A model generated the notes under the pieces. The model saw nothing but the letters and a program-made list of their open reading frames with translations. It was not told where the DNA came from and made no database searches. DNA of 64,000 bases from Centroberyx gerrardi (lineage: Eukaryota > Chordata > Actinopteri > Beryciformes > Berycidae), in the NCBI RefSeq assembly GCF_048128805.1, contig NC_136003.1:28976001-29040000 (forward strand), written 5' to 3'. Every line of letters starts with the position of its first letter. Within the stretch, counting starts at the first letter, position 1. A program made the position numbers and the translations under genes. Positions 14,501-25,813 of the stretch are shown one piece after another.

Positions 14501-17500
14501 TCTGTACCCAGATTGGTTTTGGAAAACTGGTATCAGGTCTGGTCTGGCATCCGGCCTATAATGTTAAAGGCTAAAGCAACGCTAACAAACTTTTATTGAC
14601 CCTTTGTTTGCCCAAGGAAGGCTGACAGAGGCCGAGAACATTGGCAGCAGCTCTTCAGACTTTGGAGAGCGCTTCCCTGCTGTCAAAACCAACCCACCTG
14701 CTGGACCTCCTCTCCCGGGTAGAGGGGGAACGGGTCCTGCGTCAGACGGATCTCTAGGTCGGCATGGCGAAGTTTGGCCTGACCGGATTGGTCGAAGAGG
14801 ACCTGGCCGTTATCGTCGTGGGCGACAGGGTTGGCGACCACGCAGTAGTGACGTGGAGGCACCATGATCATACGAGCCGGGGGGAACAGCACTCTGGGAA
14901 AGGAACAGGAGCGTTGAGATGCACAGTATCCCATGATGTCACACTAGTGATGTCACGCGTTATGGTGATTGTAATCAAGTGACAGCCACAGCCAATGAGC
15001 TGTGTATATGGTAAAGTACCGTATTGGTAGGAAATGCAGGTGACATCATGGGGATACTATGAATACACCGCTCATTGGCTGCGGCTGTCATTTAATTAAA
15101 ATCACCTGTTATTTTCCAACCAAGATGGCCGTGTGGTGATGGAACAGAATACTATGAACAGGATCGGGTCACATAAAGTTCACACTTGAGCATATTCTGA
15201 GCATAAATATGTTTGTTTATGTTTTGAGCACTTGAGCATATTTTTTCTAATTCCCATTTTGGGAATTGGATACAATTGGGTAGCTTTCTTGTGTAATTGT
15301 ACTTGGATAATTTTCTTTACATCAGGTATTTTGCTTCTACTGATGTACTGTATGTTTTGACTGATGTGTCACATTTCGCTGCATTTTAAATCGCATCTCT
15401 TAAGTACAAATTTTGGCGGAGCATCGCATCAGAAACTGGTCAATTTAGTTGTGATGAGTGAAGGAAACACAGATCCAGATTAGGCCTTGACCTCTTTATT
15501 TTACATTTCTGAAAACACTGTTGCAGTATGTTGGTGAAGAATGCATTAGCTATTTTTTTACACCAGTAAATCTACTGTGACTCAGGTAAAATTTCAGCAA
15601 AGTGACAGTATTTCCACTTAAGTTAAGTATTTTGGTACTCTTTCCACCATTGGACATTGGACAGTGCAGTCAAACGAATCGACTGTTATGACAGCTAAAC
15701 ATGATTTTCCATGTATTCTCAGGTTGTCCAGCTGTACTTACATTAGTAAAGTCTGTAAACCTGGAAGGAAAACAGACCTGTACTTTAAGTCATGATGCAT
15801 TCAAGTTACAAAAAGCTCACTTTCCGTATGCAAAGGCAAACTCTGCAAGAATCTATGAATAGAACAAAATGTATCCGGCCAAATCGATTCTGAAAACAAG
15901 GCATCATCACCTGGTTTGCTTACACTCAACACTTTTGAAAACCCCACTGTTAACCCGTTTGTTTCTGTTTGCATCGGTGATAAAACCAGAGTGTTTATGT
16001 GTGTGTGTGTGTGTGCGCAGGTAAATGTGTGTGTGTACATAAGTGAGTGATTGCGTAAGTAAATCGGTGTGTCCACAGAGACACTACTGTCCTGTGAGGG
16101 TAAAGGTGCCATAACACACTGATGGGTGTGTGTGACTCTGTAGTCAAGGAGACAACAGACTGTTTGGTCAAAGTGGACTTGATAACATATTGATCCAACA
16201 GTTCACTCAGAGCTACAAGACAATAAGAAAACGTTCTACGGTATTTGATCCATAGCTTTCCTGTCAATGAAAACAGAAGATAGGTTTTGTAGTGGAAATT
16301 ATATTATACCATTCTATTTCTCTCTGCATTAAGCACTGTCTTATTCCTCTGTTTTCCACTGGCTTGAGATGAAGTCTACTGTGTCAAGACAACCCTGGAA
16401 AGCCAGTGAAAACCGGTTTATTCACAGAAACTTCTTATCACAGAAACTTATGATAAGGATGGGCCAAGCTTTTGCAGCTGGGCTCCACTTTAAGAGAGAA
16501 GACAAACTCTTGGTTTGGGCTCTTTGCTTCACACACTCGGTGGGTGAGCATTGCGCCTTGCTTGCAAGCAATAAAAACGACAAAAGGACAACTCTACTCT
16601 CCAAGTCTCTTTTATTACAGAAAAATCATTAACCCTACTGGCTTCCTATATGAATTCCTAACAATGACTAGAACCTCCTTCACTGTAACCTGATCACCTT
16701 TATAAAGACCTGAATGCAGCGGGTGTGAAAGTGGATCTGCATCACTGAAGAAATGGAAGAAACGCTCCAACTTTGAAGCGTCAGCAGCACCGGCGTCTCT
16801 GCTCCACGACAGGTAACATTACAGTATCACATTATCTGTCTGTTGGCCCAGTAGTTCATACTGTGTCTGTACGCGTCTTCACAGATGCTTACAGTCATGT
16901 GTTAGAGGGCATTTTTGGATTTTGTGAGTAAGTGTTTCCTAACCCCAGTCATGGATTCCTGTCACCTACTTCTCAAACAGAAAAGCCTGATTAAAAACAT
17001 GCATGATGCCCTTTTGTCTCAAAAACACTTCTTCATCTAGCACTTGTCACATTGTGGTGATAAAATCAAGAACTGGCATTTCAGTTGACCCAAATAAAGT
17101 TACCTATAGCATTGCTTGCATTCCCCTTTGAAACCAGCCACAAGCTCGCCACAAGCTAGCAACACTGTTAACAAGCCGCATTTAGGTAACTGAAGAGCAG
17201 AACAGAAACTTTCTCCCCCCAGTGTGAGACGTGGGGGAGGAACAACAGCTTCAAGTTAAAAATGTCAAAGTACCCCTTGTCTTTTTTTAATGGACCTGGG
17301 ACTTGGAGGGGAAATAATTCCCTTCACCACAGAAGAGAACACATCAGTGTGCGAGTTATTCTCTATTTCTCTAACATCCCCTCGAGTTTTATTCTCTTCT
17401 ACTCCATCTTCCAGGCGGTATCTTTATCTCCACCCCCCCACCCCCCCCCCCACCCCCTGACCTCTCATTGTCCTGGCGGATGTAGGTGAGCGGCCCGATC

Positions 17501-17628
17501 TCCACGCGGGCGATGTTGGTGTTCTGGTCCAGCACATGGATGTAGTGGTGCGGCGGGATGCGGATGATCGACGAGTCCATCAGCGCCTCGAACTCCGGCC
17601 CGCGGTTTCCTCCCTTCTTGGACATCAT
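1041..17628 (-). CDS. mvp: Major vault protein, complete, 16 coding exons, 881 aa
   Basis: MVP forms the shell of the cytoplasmic vault ribonucleoprotein particle. Coding exons: 17462-17628, 14698-14893, 13002-13128, 12146-12277, 11421-11515, 9881-10117, 9464-9589, 6989-7204, 6123-6358, 5833-6030, 4981-5125, 4621-4832, 3880-3996, 3232-3358, 2111-2299, 1041-1166. All introns are GT-AG, phases join, and the sum is 2646 nt including TGA. Residues 1 to about 510 are MVP repeats ([15 protein letters not shown] near the start, [19 protein letters not shown]). The shoulder domain, about 510-645, contains [19 protein letters not shown] Glu/Ala/Arg-rich cap helix follows, and the C-terminus carries [16 protein letters not shown]. 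Human MVP is 893 aa. The start is the first of two adjacent ATGs with an in-frame TGA directly upstream. An acceptor at 17637 implies an untranslated first exon further upstream. Odd point: exon 8 encodes a run of eight Glu followed by a basic stretch (see findings). Confidence 0.97.
1169..1272 (+). repeat. GGAGGGAGGA minisatellite against the mvp exon 16 acceptor
   Basis: About 100 nt of (GGAGGGA)n-like polypurine sequence. On the mvp coding strand it is polypyrimidine and runs straight into the CAG acceptor of the last coding exon at 1166. Confidence 0.95.
1374..1402 (-). pseudogene. tRNA-Leu 3'-half relic
   Basis: On the minus strand the sequence reads GTGGGTTTGAATCCCAC followed by TTCTGACA. 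This is the T-arm and acceptor end of a vertebrate tRNA-Leu with one C-to-T change in the T loop. The expected 5' half (GTCAGGATGGCCGAG type) is not seen upstream, so this is a fragment or a tRNA-derived repeat relic, not a working gene. It lies in mvp intron 15. Confidence 0.45.
1966..2107 (+). repeat. (CCCT)n plus (CAG)n compound microsatellite next to the mvp exon 15 donor
   Basis: Positions 1966-2053 are CCCT repeats with a few interruptions, followed by interrupted CAG/GCA units to 2107. The mvp exon 15 donor is at 2110-2109, so intron 15 begins with CTG repeats followed by GGAG repeats. Confidence 0.95.
2302..2334 (+). repeat. (CA)n at the mvp exon 15 acceptor
   Basis: About 16 CA units; on the coding strand TGTGTG runs directly into the GCAG acceptor before position 2299. 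Confidence 0.95.
2717..2910 (+). mobile_element. Family-A inverted-repeat element, deleted copy
   Basis: Starts GGGTTAGACTGATATATGAG and ends in the diagnostic tail CGGCCTTCAGAAACCCATAT. The interior is largely deleted. It lies in mvp intron 14. See the family-A finding. Confidence 0.7.
3126..3213 (+). repeat. (AC)n just inside the mvp exon 14 donor
   Basis: More than 40 AC units starting about 18 nt downstream of the donor at 3231-3230. The coding strand is (GT)n. Confidence 0.95.
3362..3410 (+). repeat. (CA)n at the mvp exon 14 acceptor
   Basis: About 24 CA units. In the transcript (UG)n replaces the pyrimidine tract directly upstream of the CAG acceptor before 3358. Exon 14 (127 nt) is therefore flanked on both sides by (GT)n. 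Confidence 0.95.
4565..4613 (+). repeat. (GT)n next to the mvp exon 12 donor
   Basis: TGTGTGTATGTG-type repeat beginning 7 nt inside intron 12, whose donor is at 4620-4619. Confidence 0.95.
7261..7334 (+). repeat. GGGGGAGG / GGAGGA polypurine repeat in mvp intron 7
   Basis: Tandem GGGGGA and GGAGGA units about 60 nt upstream (on the coding strand) of the exon 8 acceptor. Exon 8 itself opens with GAG/GAC codons of similar composition. Confidence 0.9.
7733..8026. mobile_element. hAT-type MITE, 294 bp, with perfect 8-bp target duplication
   Basis: Terminal inverted repeats TAGGCTTGGGCCGATATT and (reverse complement of the right end) TAGGCTCGGGCGATAT. Both flanks carry the 8-bp duplication GTTCTCAC (7725-7732 and 8027-8034). 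No coding capacity. It lies in mvp intron 7. An 8-bp duplication is typical of the hAT superfamily. Confidence 0.9.
8976..9453. mobile_element. hAT-type MITE of the CAGAGGTG / ACTTGAGTC family next to mvp exon 7
   Basis: Ends CAGAGGTGGGGG and CACCCCTCTG, with an interior of repeated GACTTGACTTGGGACTTGAG units. It matches the full copy at 59954-60550 in the opposite orientation. Flanking octamers GTCTCCTC and CTCTGCTC agree at 6 of 8 positions, consistent with an aged target duplication. Its right end is 10 nt from the exon 7 donor at 9463-9462. Confidence 0.85.
9596..9613 (+). repeat. (GA)n microsatellite at the mvp exon 7 acceptor
   Basis: Nine GA units; the coding strand gives a (CT)n pyrimidine tract leading into the CAG acceptor before 9589. 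Confidence 0.85.
10681..10726 (+). repeat. (ATT)n microsatellite in mvp intron 5
   Basis: Interrupted ATT trinucleotide run. Confidence 0.9.
11522..11572 (+). repeat. (CA)n at the mvp exon 5 acceptor
   Basis: About 24 CA units; the coding strand has (TG)n, then TCTTCCAG directly before exon 5 (first base 11515). Confidence 0.95.
12583..12950 (+). mobile_element. Family-A element, mvp intron 3
   Basis: Contains the shared segments ATTAAAAATCAGATATCAGC, CATTCCAGTGTGTTGTGGG and TTTTAGTGTCCCATGATGG. Both ends are worn. Its right side ends about 50 nt from exon 3. Confidence 0.7.
13536..14285 (+). repeat. 32-34-bp minisatellite, about 22 copies, mvp intron 2
   Basis: Tandem units built from CTGTTAATCTACTCTGAATA plus a variable linker (ATCTGTTTCT or ATCTGTTTTTATAT). 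Several higher-order variants alternate: CTACTCTG versus CTATTCTG, and AATCTG, AAACTG or AAGATG. Confidence 0.97.
14965..15105. repeat. Inverted repeat (two 42-bp arms), mvp intron 1
   Basis: Arm 14965-15006 (GTGACAGCCACAGCCAATGAG) pairs with arm 15064-15105 (CTCATTGGCTGCGGCTGTCA) across a 57-bp spacer with few mismatches. Possibly a foldback transposon end-pair. Confidence 0.8.
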
Positions 17629-20600
17629 TCAGCAGTCTGGAGGACAGAGAGCAGAGGCTTGTCTCACTCATGATAAACCTGACATGTAAACCTGACAAGA
17701 GGCTGAAAAAGATGCAGAGTTAGAGTAGAATTCAGCAGACAAATACAGTGACAGTAGAACAGGTAGAAACCCTAATAATCCTAATAATGCTGTAATCCAC
17801 ACTTTTTCCCCCAGTACTTTTAAATCATACATTCTACCTAACATGTTCTAGTGTTGAAACAGTTGCTGGTGCATGTTCATATAACCCTTTTATTTGCCAT
17901 ATCCTTGTTTATACTCTATTTTTCTGTTTTTATTCCATTTTCTTTGCTGTATCTTATCAATTTGCTGCTGCCATCACCCAATCTTTCATCTTATCTCAAA
18001 AATAAATCGCATAAAACCCCCGTCTGGAAAATATCTTTCAAGAGCAACTAAACTCCAAACCCAAATCTGCACCACAGATCAGCCAATAGCAGACGAGGCA
18101 ATTTCAGTAGCTTTTTAATGCTTTTTTAACATTAGGTGTCAGGCTTTACACAGATTTGGGTTTGGGGTTTAGTTGCTCTTGAAAGCATGTTTTCCAGACA
18201 GGGTTTCATGCGATTTATTTGTAAGATAAGATGAAACTTAAACGATCCCTGTGTGGGATTGCAGCAAATAATAAGAAATAACAGCAAAGAAAAATAGAGT
18301 CTGGCCAGAGGATGTCAGGCTGTGAGGAGTTAAGAGATCCTGAGCTGCAGCTGGGAGCCTGAACTAGCTGAGTAATCAATTAATCCCATTCTAAACCTGA
18401 GAGCGTACGAGTGTAGGGGAAGGAAAATAGGGTTTATGATGCTCTTCGTATGCATTCGATCGATAACCCGGCGGAGTAATTCTGCATCATCTGGAGCCGT
18501 GCCGCGGCTGGCAGCTGAGGCAGGAGGAGAAAGCTTTACAGTAATCAAGGAGAGATGGTAGAAAAAAAGCAAGTTCAGGTCTCTCTCTGCTTTCAAAAAG
18601 ACAATAAAAAGACAATAGTTGCAAATGTCTCCAAGATGGAAAAACAAAGTCTGGCAGCTTTTCCTCACGTTGCTCAGGGTGTAAACAAAGAAAATCCCTA
18701 AAGGCTGAATGTGTAGAGAAAGCTGGGATAAAAAACAACAACCTCGCTTTTTTTTTTCTGAATTTAGCTGGAAAAGGAAATCTGATCCTTAACGATGAAC
18801 CGTCTAGGAGCGGCATGCAGCGGTGATGTCACTGTGATGTCATCGTGAGATTATCTCAAGAAGAAAAGTGGCTTTTCACTGGACTTTTGTACTGAATGAT
18901 CCTTTGCCAGACAAAAACGGCAGACACTCCCTTCAGGAACGCACATGCTAACTTAACACACCTACTGCGTCAACAAATCTGAGGTTCACACACTCAGCAG
19001 TTAACACACACACACACACACACACACGGGCCAACACTGGGGAATGTTGCTTTTAATAGTACCTTGTCTTTATGTAAACAGTCTAACAATCTGTCAAATG
19101 AAACAACCTCATGACAAGAAATTCACACAATCTGTTACAACAAAGAACAATCTATTAAAACCAAAGTATAAACCAAACGGAGAATATACATGAAGAAGAA
19201 ATAATATTCCAAAAGCTACAAAGAGTTGCTACGTGGGTGATCACATGGAATAAAAATACTTTTATCCCAGTCTGTGAACTAGAAAACGGAAATGCTCTTA
19301 ATATGAAAAGGTGCTTTGAGTAGCATTTTATTACATCAATAAATCAATAACACATTAACTTTAAGACAGTAGTAATCAAACGAGAGCATCGCTGAGAGGA
19401 CTGGCAGCCTCTACTCTGCATTTTTTTTATGTTGTGTGACACCGAGTCGGATCTGGAGGGAAATCTGCTGGATCGCTTTACGGCACAAAACAGGAAGAGG
19501 TTCTGTTCTTCCAGAGCAAACGGAGCTAAAGCTGAAAGAGTTTCTGGCAGCAGATTGTGGAAGGAGTAGGGATGGCACAATAACCGGTATTACTATATTT
19601 ATCGCGGTAAAAAAACCACTTAAAAACAGTTACGACCACAGCAATAACCGCGGCTCTCATCTTTCATCATTGATGTTTTATTTTGCTCTCTAATAAATGT
19701 TGTATTCATGTTGCTGCCTGAGTTAAAGTGGATGCAGACCAGTAGCACATTTTTTGTGACGCATTTGACTTTATTTTAGATGCTGTTATTTGGATTTTAT
19801 ATTTGTGTTGTTTAAAACTATCCTTACAGTTTCTATAAGCTAAACCAGCATTTCATAATTTTGTAAATCATAAATTCGTGTTTTAAGTAATTGAAGCATA
19901 TTACAGTATTGTTTTTAAAGTTTTCATGGTTTCAATAAGGGGGGGGGGGTTCAGGAAGCAATGGGGGTTTATGGGAAATGTGGTCTTAATTTTGAGAAAC
20001 AGGCTGCCAATCGTCTCCAACGTGGCCTTATAAGTTTGCGGTAATTAAAACAAAGGTGTCACAGTGATTTACTGATGTTGAAAAGTGGTTCATGCAGCAG
20101 CTCTTTGCAGCGTTCTACTTTATGGCAGTTCAGAGAGTGTGGTGGGTGTGTGGTAAACCAAGCAACTGTCGAGGTGAGTTGTTTACTTGTGTTCAAGTTC
20201 AAGTGTAGCTGCTTGTACTTCCATCCCTATGAGGACCAAATGTCCTCACAAGGATAGCAAGATGAGGAAAATCCTCCCATGTGAGGACATTTTGCTGGTC
20301 TTCACTTCTACTAGGGGCTCGTTTAGGATTTGGGGGGTTTAGTCTTAAAGGAATACACCAAGTTTTTGCCAGATTGGCCTGTTGGTCAATTTACCGGTCA
20401 AGTGTTGAGAACATAGACGCCAAAATCATTTTTCATCCATCCAATAGTTCAGAAAATTAACCTCGCTACATCAGCAGTATTGCGTTAATGAAAATTATGA
20501 ATCTACAGGCCATATAATAACGATTACTAACAACTTTTTATGACTAAAAGGTTCTTTGGTGGTGCCATCACCATCACCTGATGTCACCATGGATCAGCCA

Positions 20601-20658
20601 ATAGCAGATGGCGATGTCAGCAGCATGCTTTTACCATTAGGTGTCAGGCTGCCTTTGA

Positions 20659-20994
20659 CAGCTGATTCTCAACTTTTTTCATATCAAGGACCCCTAATTT
20701 TGTCCACATTAGAGCCACGGACCCCTATTTGATGACATTTTTTCTCTCAGACCCAAATCTAAGAATATTTTTTATTATTAGATATGATTTTGTCAAGTAT
20801 TCCATGTATTGTAGGTAGAGAGATAACAGTGAAACTCTGATCAAAATAGTCATTCTTCCACATTCTCTAATTGTGTTAACTTATTGTAAATTAAATAATG
20901 GTGAAGTTTAACAATTTATCAGTTTGCTGGGGACCCCCTGGAACCCCCTCAAGGACCCCTGGTGGTCCCCGGGACCCCACGTTGAGAACCACTG
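20659..20994. mobile_element. hAT-like MITE, CAGTGGTTCTCAAC family
   Basis: Right end GTTGAGAACCACTG; left end CAGCTGATTCTCAAC, the same terminal repeat with changes. The interior carries GGACCCCTGGTGGTCCCCGG, also present at 52673-52805. No clear target duplication, so the left boundary may be eroded. Confidence 0.7.
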
Positions 20995-22229
20995 GATTAG
21001 GGAATGTGTGTATTCAATGGAAGGTCCTCACAAGTATAACAATACAAACAGGTTTATGAGAAAGAGCCCCAATCTGAGCCGGACATTCAAGACAAAAACA
21101 ACGCAGAGCCAGCAGAGAGGAAGGGAAAATGTAGTCAAGTAGGAAAATGTCTTCTGTATGCAAATGTAAAAAAAGGGAGGAACCTTTACTGTCCACTGAA
21201 CATTATAAACAGTATTGTTAGGGCAAAGTACGTCAGCTGGGCCCAGCCTCTGTAATGGGATACCAGCATCAGACTGGACTGGGCTGTTGTCTCTGTAGGC
21301 CTATTATCAGGAAATAGTCTCCATAGAGTCCAGCCCCTTTAATAACTACTGTAAAACAATACACTCCATTTTGTCTCTCTCTAAATCCTCAACAGCGTTT
21401 AGCCAAGACGAAAATATAGATTAATTTTAGGCAATAATTAAATTCACTGATCACTTCTTTACCTGAGTAAGGTTGTGGGAAAAAAAAAAACCTATTATCC
21501 TTTTCAAGCTCTGTCCTTTGATAAGCTACAGGAAAAAATCAAATGCAGGGCGTAGTCAGAGACTTTTACTTGTCGACATCATGAAGCAAATGTTTCAGCC
21601 GTTGCTAGCCCTGATACATTCCGTTCTCTTGTAAGGAGAGACAGAGTAACGCAGAACTCCATTAAAAATCCTGGCAGTTTGTTGTTGCCTTGCTTATCGC
21701 CTAAGGTACACAACTGGAAGAAGATGACTTTTGACATTTTACTAACTGACAAGAGGTGATCTTCAATACGGCATGCATCCGATGCACCAAGCAGCACTTA
21801 AAGTTCAACTTTTAGAATTTCTTCACTCTGCATTGCTATCGCCTTTCATTGCGTATTTTGGCGAAAGAAGACTGTGCGAATAACAGGCGAACCACTTATA
21901 AAAGTTGAGATTTTGTTGAAACGAGCGCTGCTTCGTGTATTGGATGTATGCCGAATTGAAGACTGGGTGATAGTTATTCAGACAAGATCTTAAGATGTGT
22001 TCTACCAGGCATGTTCCTCTGTTGACAAACAAGGAAGCAGTAACCTTTCAGATTGTGACTGGAGTTCGGCTCCCTCCCTACAGCAGGGGTTAATTAGTGG
22101 CTTGGTTCAGACTGATCCCTACCTTCCTTGTCCTCCTGGTGCTCGGCAGCAGCTACTGGGAGGCAAACAGCTCGGTCCCCAGTCAGGCGGCTTCTGACTT
22201 CTGACTCGGGTTTTTACAGTGGATTTAAG

Positions 22230-22265
22230 CCTTTGGGGCAACTGGGGCAACTGGGGCAACTGGAG
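22230..22265 (+). repeat. 10-bp tandem repeat GGGGCAACTG
   Basis: Three full units plus a partial unit in intergenic DNA. Confidence 0.85.
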
Positions 22266-23737
22266 TGGGCGTATCTCGATGTGATCCCGGAAGAAGGATC
22301 ATGTGGTTTCCCAGACTACAGCTGCGTCATGCTTCGCAGAGTTAGCCAGGATAAGACCAGAAGCTGGACGATGCAGCCTCCAACGTAAAAGCATCACTCA
22401 CTCAAAAACCCCTTTGCAACCACATATTCGTCAATAAGGGTTTTATTTTGAAAGCTACAACCGGACGTTTTCTTCATTCTTACTCTGGTTAACTTGATAC
22501 TTTTTCCTGCGCACCGTGCGGACCTGCAGTTTTATCAAAGCTGCGGATGGCGTTTTATACGCCATATAAAAAACGGTACTGTTAACCACAGCTGTGTGCA
22601 ACCGTCTTGGTTTCAATTTAAAAAAAAAAAAAATCTTAAGATGGGCCCGTAAATGTGCCATTAAAATAAGAACTGGCAAATCAAGTTTATTTCCAGCACG
22701 CTTCACAAACAGGATTTGTCACAAAGTGTTAGTTATCTAAACACTTTTATTTACCATCAGGACGCGGAGAAAAGCGAATCACACCCCACCCGAAACATAA
22801 ACCAAACCCATTCATTTTAAACCTGAAATGTCCTTAATTATCCATTAAAAATAACACAACTGTAAAAAAGGTAAGGGTATCATGGGTTTTTAGGGAATCT
22901 TTTATGCGGTTTACAGGGTTATGAATGAGTAATTAATGGAAAGTTCCTGTCTCCCTGGATCTTTCATTATATTAGAAAGTAAAGTCAAAACATAAGGGGG
23001 TGTTTAAGGGGTTTTTCGACTGGGTCTCCTGCATTAATAACTCCCTTAACTCATTTCAATGGGATTTTACATGACTTAAGGAGTGAAATAATGTAAATGT
23101 AAGGTTATTTTAAGACAGTATAGTGGTTCGTAGTTTCAGCTGACAGTTGTGTTAATTGCTGACAGTGAAGCAGCAGGTGAGGGACGGGCTCAGTGTCTTG
23201 CTCCAGGACACTTCGGCAGGAGACAAGGCTGCTGGTTGTAGTGAGGACTCGGTCTGCACGGGACCGTCCAGATCCAGTTACGGGACAGTGACGCCCGGAC
23301 AGAGGATCTGCACTTTGAATGAAGGTGATTACAGGTGAAAACTGATGTCAGCAAACCGCGTGTCACGTGATCGCCAGGCCAGTTTCCAACATGAATCATC
23401 ACAAACACCGCTGGCCATGAAAAGGAGAGATCAAATAACTTGTTAAACTGTTTGACGCCAGTAGACCCCATCATTTACCCCCCACTGCCCCCGAGGGACA
23501 ATTATACCGCCGCTCATGACGTCATTCACACGCAAAGGCACGCGGAATAAGCTATGCCTCCCTTGTTTCCAATGTTAAGCTTTATATTGTCTCTGGACGC
23601 TACATGTTCTCTTGTTTTTGTGTTGGGTTTTTTTTCCTGCATGTGAGCTGACGCAGATTTGGAGGCTCCTAATGTGTTTTTCTAATCTGAAATTTAAATT
23701 ATATAGTGCAATAACCCGGACAATAAAGTAGAGTAAC

Positions 23738-24490
23738 CCTTTAAATTACAGGCCTTTCATTGCAATGACTGGAAATAACTAAGTAATTTCCAAGTAAAAT
23801 AGATGTAGACTAATAACTCTTAATAAAATAGTAAAATAGGTAAAATAGATATAACATTGATATAAATAAGTCTTTATAGCATTAGAATGACTGATAATTA
23901 CTGAGCAATGTACAAGTAAAAAAGATGCTAGGCCCGTTCTGTGGTTTCTGTTGTTTTCTGTTATTTGTGTGGAGTTACTATGGAGTAAGTTTATATATGA
24001 GAATGGTGTACAGTCAGTAGTGGTATGTCTTTTCTAAAATATATCATGTATTAATGGGACCTAATGAAAAACCATTGATTGTGATTGAAAGTGATTGTTT
24101 CTGGTGTCGTCACTTACTGTAATGAATGGAAAAAAATATTCCAGCAACACTTGCAGTACTGAGAGTGAATATTTATCATTAAAACCAATGTGTTTCAGCT
24201 CGTGGTCTTCGTCAGGGTTCATTAAAGATAGATATAGAGATTTATATAGATAGATATTAAAGATAAATCAGTGCAGAGAGCGTGTTTCTTCCTTTTTCAA
24301 CTAGTTTATTCTTCACGTCCAGCACCGCTCTAAGTTTTCACTTAATCTAATACAATTATGGTAAAAGCATCTTTTTTACTTGTATATTACTCAGTAATTC
24401 CCAGTCATTCTAATGCTATAACTAGTTATTACATCTATTTTGCTTGGATATTTACAGTCATTATTGTGTAATTTAAAGGGTTAGCCAGCC
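23738..24490. mobile_element. Foldback (long inverted repeat) element, about 750 bp
   Basis: The outer arm AACCCTTTAAATTACA (23738) is inverted at about 24463-24484. The inner arm TTACTGAGCAATGTACAAGT (about 23898) is inverted near 24378 as ACTTGTATATTACTCAGTAA. Arms reach about 200 bp with an interior of about 430 bp. No transposase reading frame. Confidence 0.65.
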
Positions 24491-25813
24491 TTCCTGGAGG
24501 CCTTAGTGTCCTTTAGTCTACATATTTCATTCATGCCGTTCTTTGGTCCAGCCAGGTCCAGCCAGGTCCAGGTCCCTCACACTCCCTCCCCCAAAATCTT
24601 TATTTCTGCATCAGTTGCTGCAGTTTGAGCCTCTAGTTCAAACTTTCCTCTTCTGCCATTCATCTCAGCTGAGAGCTTGGCTTCTTCTATTTCAAGTTGG
24701 CGTTTACTTTCCAGCACTTGTATTATTTTATTTTCCAGAACAACAACAACAACTGTATTTAAAAAGATCAGTTTTTATTACAGTATCATAAATTAAGTGT
24801 AATGGCACCTGTATTGTCTCTTGGGGGAAAATGGGCGTCCATGGCCAAAATTTGTGTCCATTTGGGAGTTTTTTACATGAAAACATTTGGGAAGCCGTGA
24901 TAAAGAGTGTGCAGTTCAACAGTTAACCCAACTGAGTCTGAATATTGAGTAGGTATCATTTACAGCAGTGTCACAATCTAAATACCTTTGTCTAATTGCC
25001 TTTTCTAAGAGTCTGGGTAATCAAACAGCCAAATCTATTCAAATTACTATTTTGTTTTACCTCTAAAATATTACAGTTTCCATTTTTTGTAATCAGTTTA
25101 TTGTAATTCTGTTGCATGTAATCCCTTACTGTCCAATCCTGCTCATTTCTCATTCATTCTGAGGAAAAACCAAAACTGATCCCAGAGCAGCAATCAGCTT
25201 TATCCTGTTTCCCCTCTTAGTGTCACTAGTGTTGGTCAACTTAAGACAGTTCACTCGTTTTGCATTCTTTAGATTTGCCCTTACAGACGGGGAGAGCTCA
25301 TGAATTGATTTAATTCCTAAATGCTGACTCGGGTCAGGACCGTTGGCCGTTTTCTGTCGAGGGATTTTCCGTCCCTGTGCAGCTCTTCTTAGACACACCG
25401 ACACACTCTCAGCCTCTCTCTCCTGTGGCAATCTCGCTTCATGATGCACTTAATTATGTTCTCTGTTCATTAGTCAGCTGTTCGCTTTCCTCCCATACAT
25501 TTTCCCCAGGCTATTCAGGGGTTTGAACCTCTCCTCTAACCTCATTAACTCTGTCAGAGCCACCGTTTGCCTTCAACCCTCCTCTCTCCCTCACTCTTGT
25601 TGCTCTCATACTTTCTCTTGTGCGTCAAAGGAGGAGAAACGCTCAACTTTCCACTTCACTCTTGTGTTTGTAGACAAAAGTCAGTCAGCAGTTCCTTCCT
25701 TTTTGTGTTTTGGCTCATGTTTGCTGGGTTGAAGTCGCCCAGCAGACTCCAGCAGTCTTTCCATGCTCCTCTCTGCCTTCTTCTTCTTCTTCACCTCCTT
25801 CTCCACCCTCTGC

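Larger units (their letters stand above)
17637..25813. other. Intergenic region between mvp (5' side) and tlcd3b (3' side), no gene seen
   Basis: About 8.2 kb with no recognisable coding exon. It must contain the untranslated first exon and promoter of mvp, since the 5' UTR enters coding exon 1 through an acceptor at 17638-17637, but I cannot place them. Recognisable content is repeats: a (CA)n at 19004-19027, hAT-like element 20659-20994, shared dispersed pieces near 18077-18150, 19490-19720 and 20347-20650, and the foldback element at 23738-24490. Confidence 0.6.

Noticed and set aside
18330-18816. Overlapping minus-strand frames of 109-112 codons upstream of mvp
   Set aside because: No family resemblance; could include the untranslated mvp first exon but nothing marks it.
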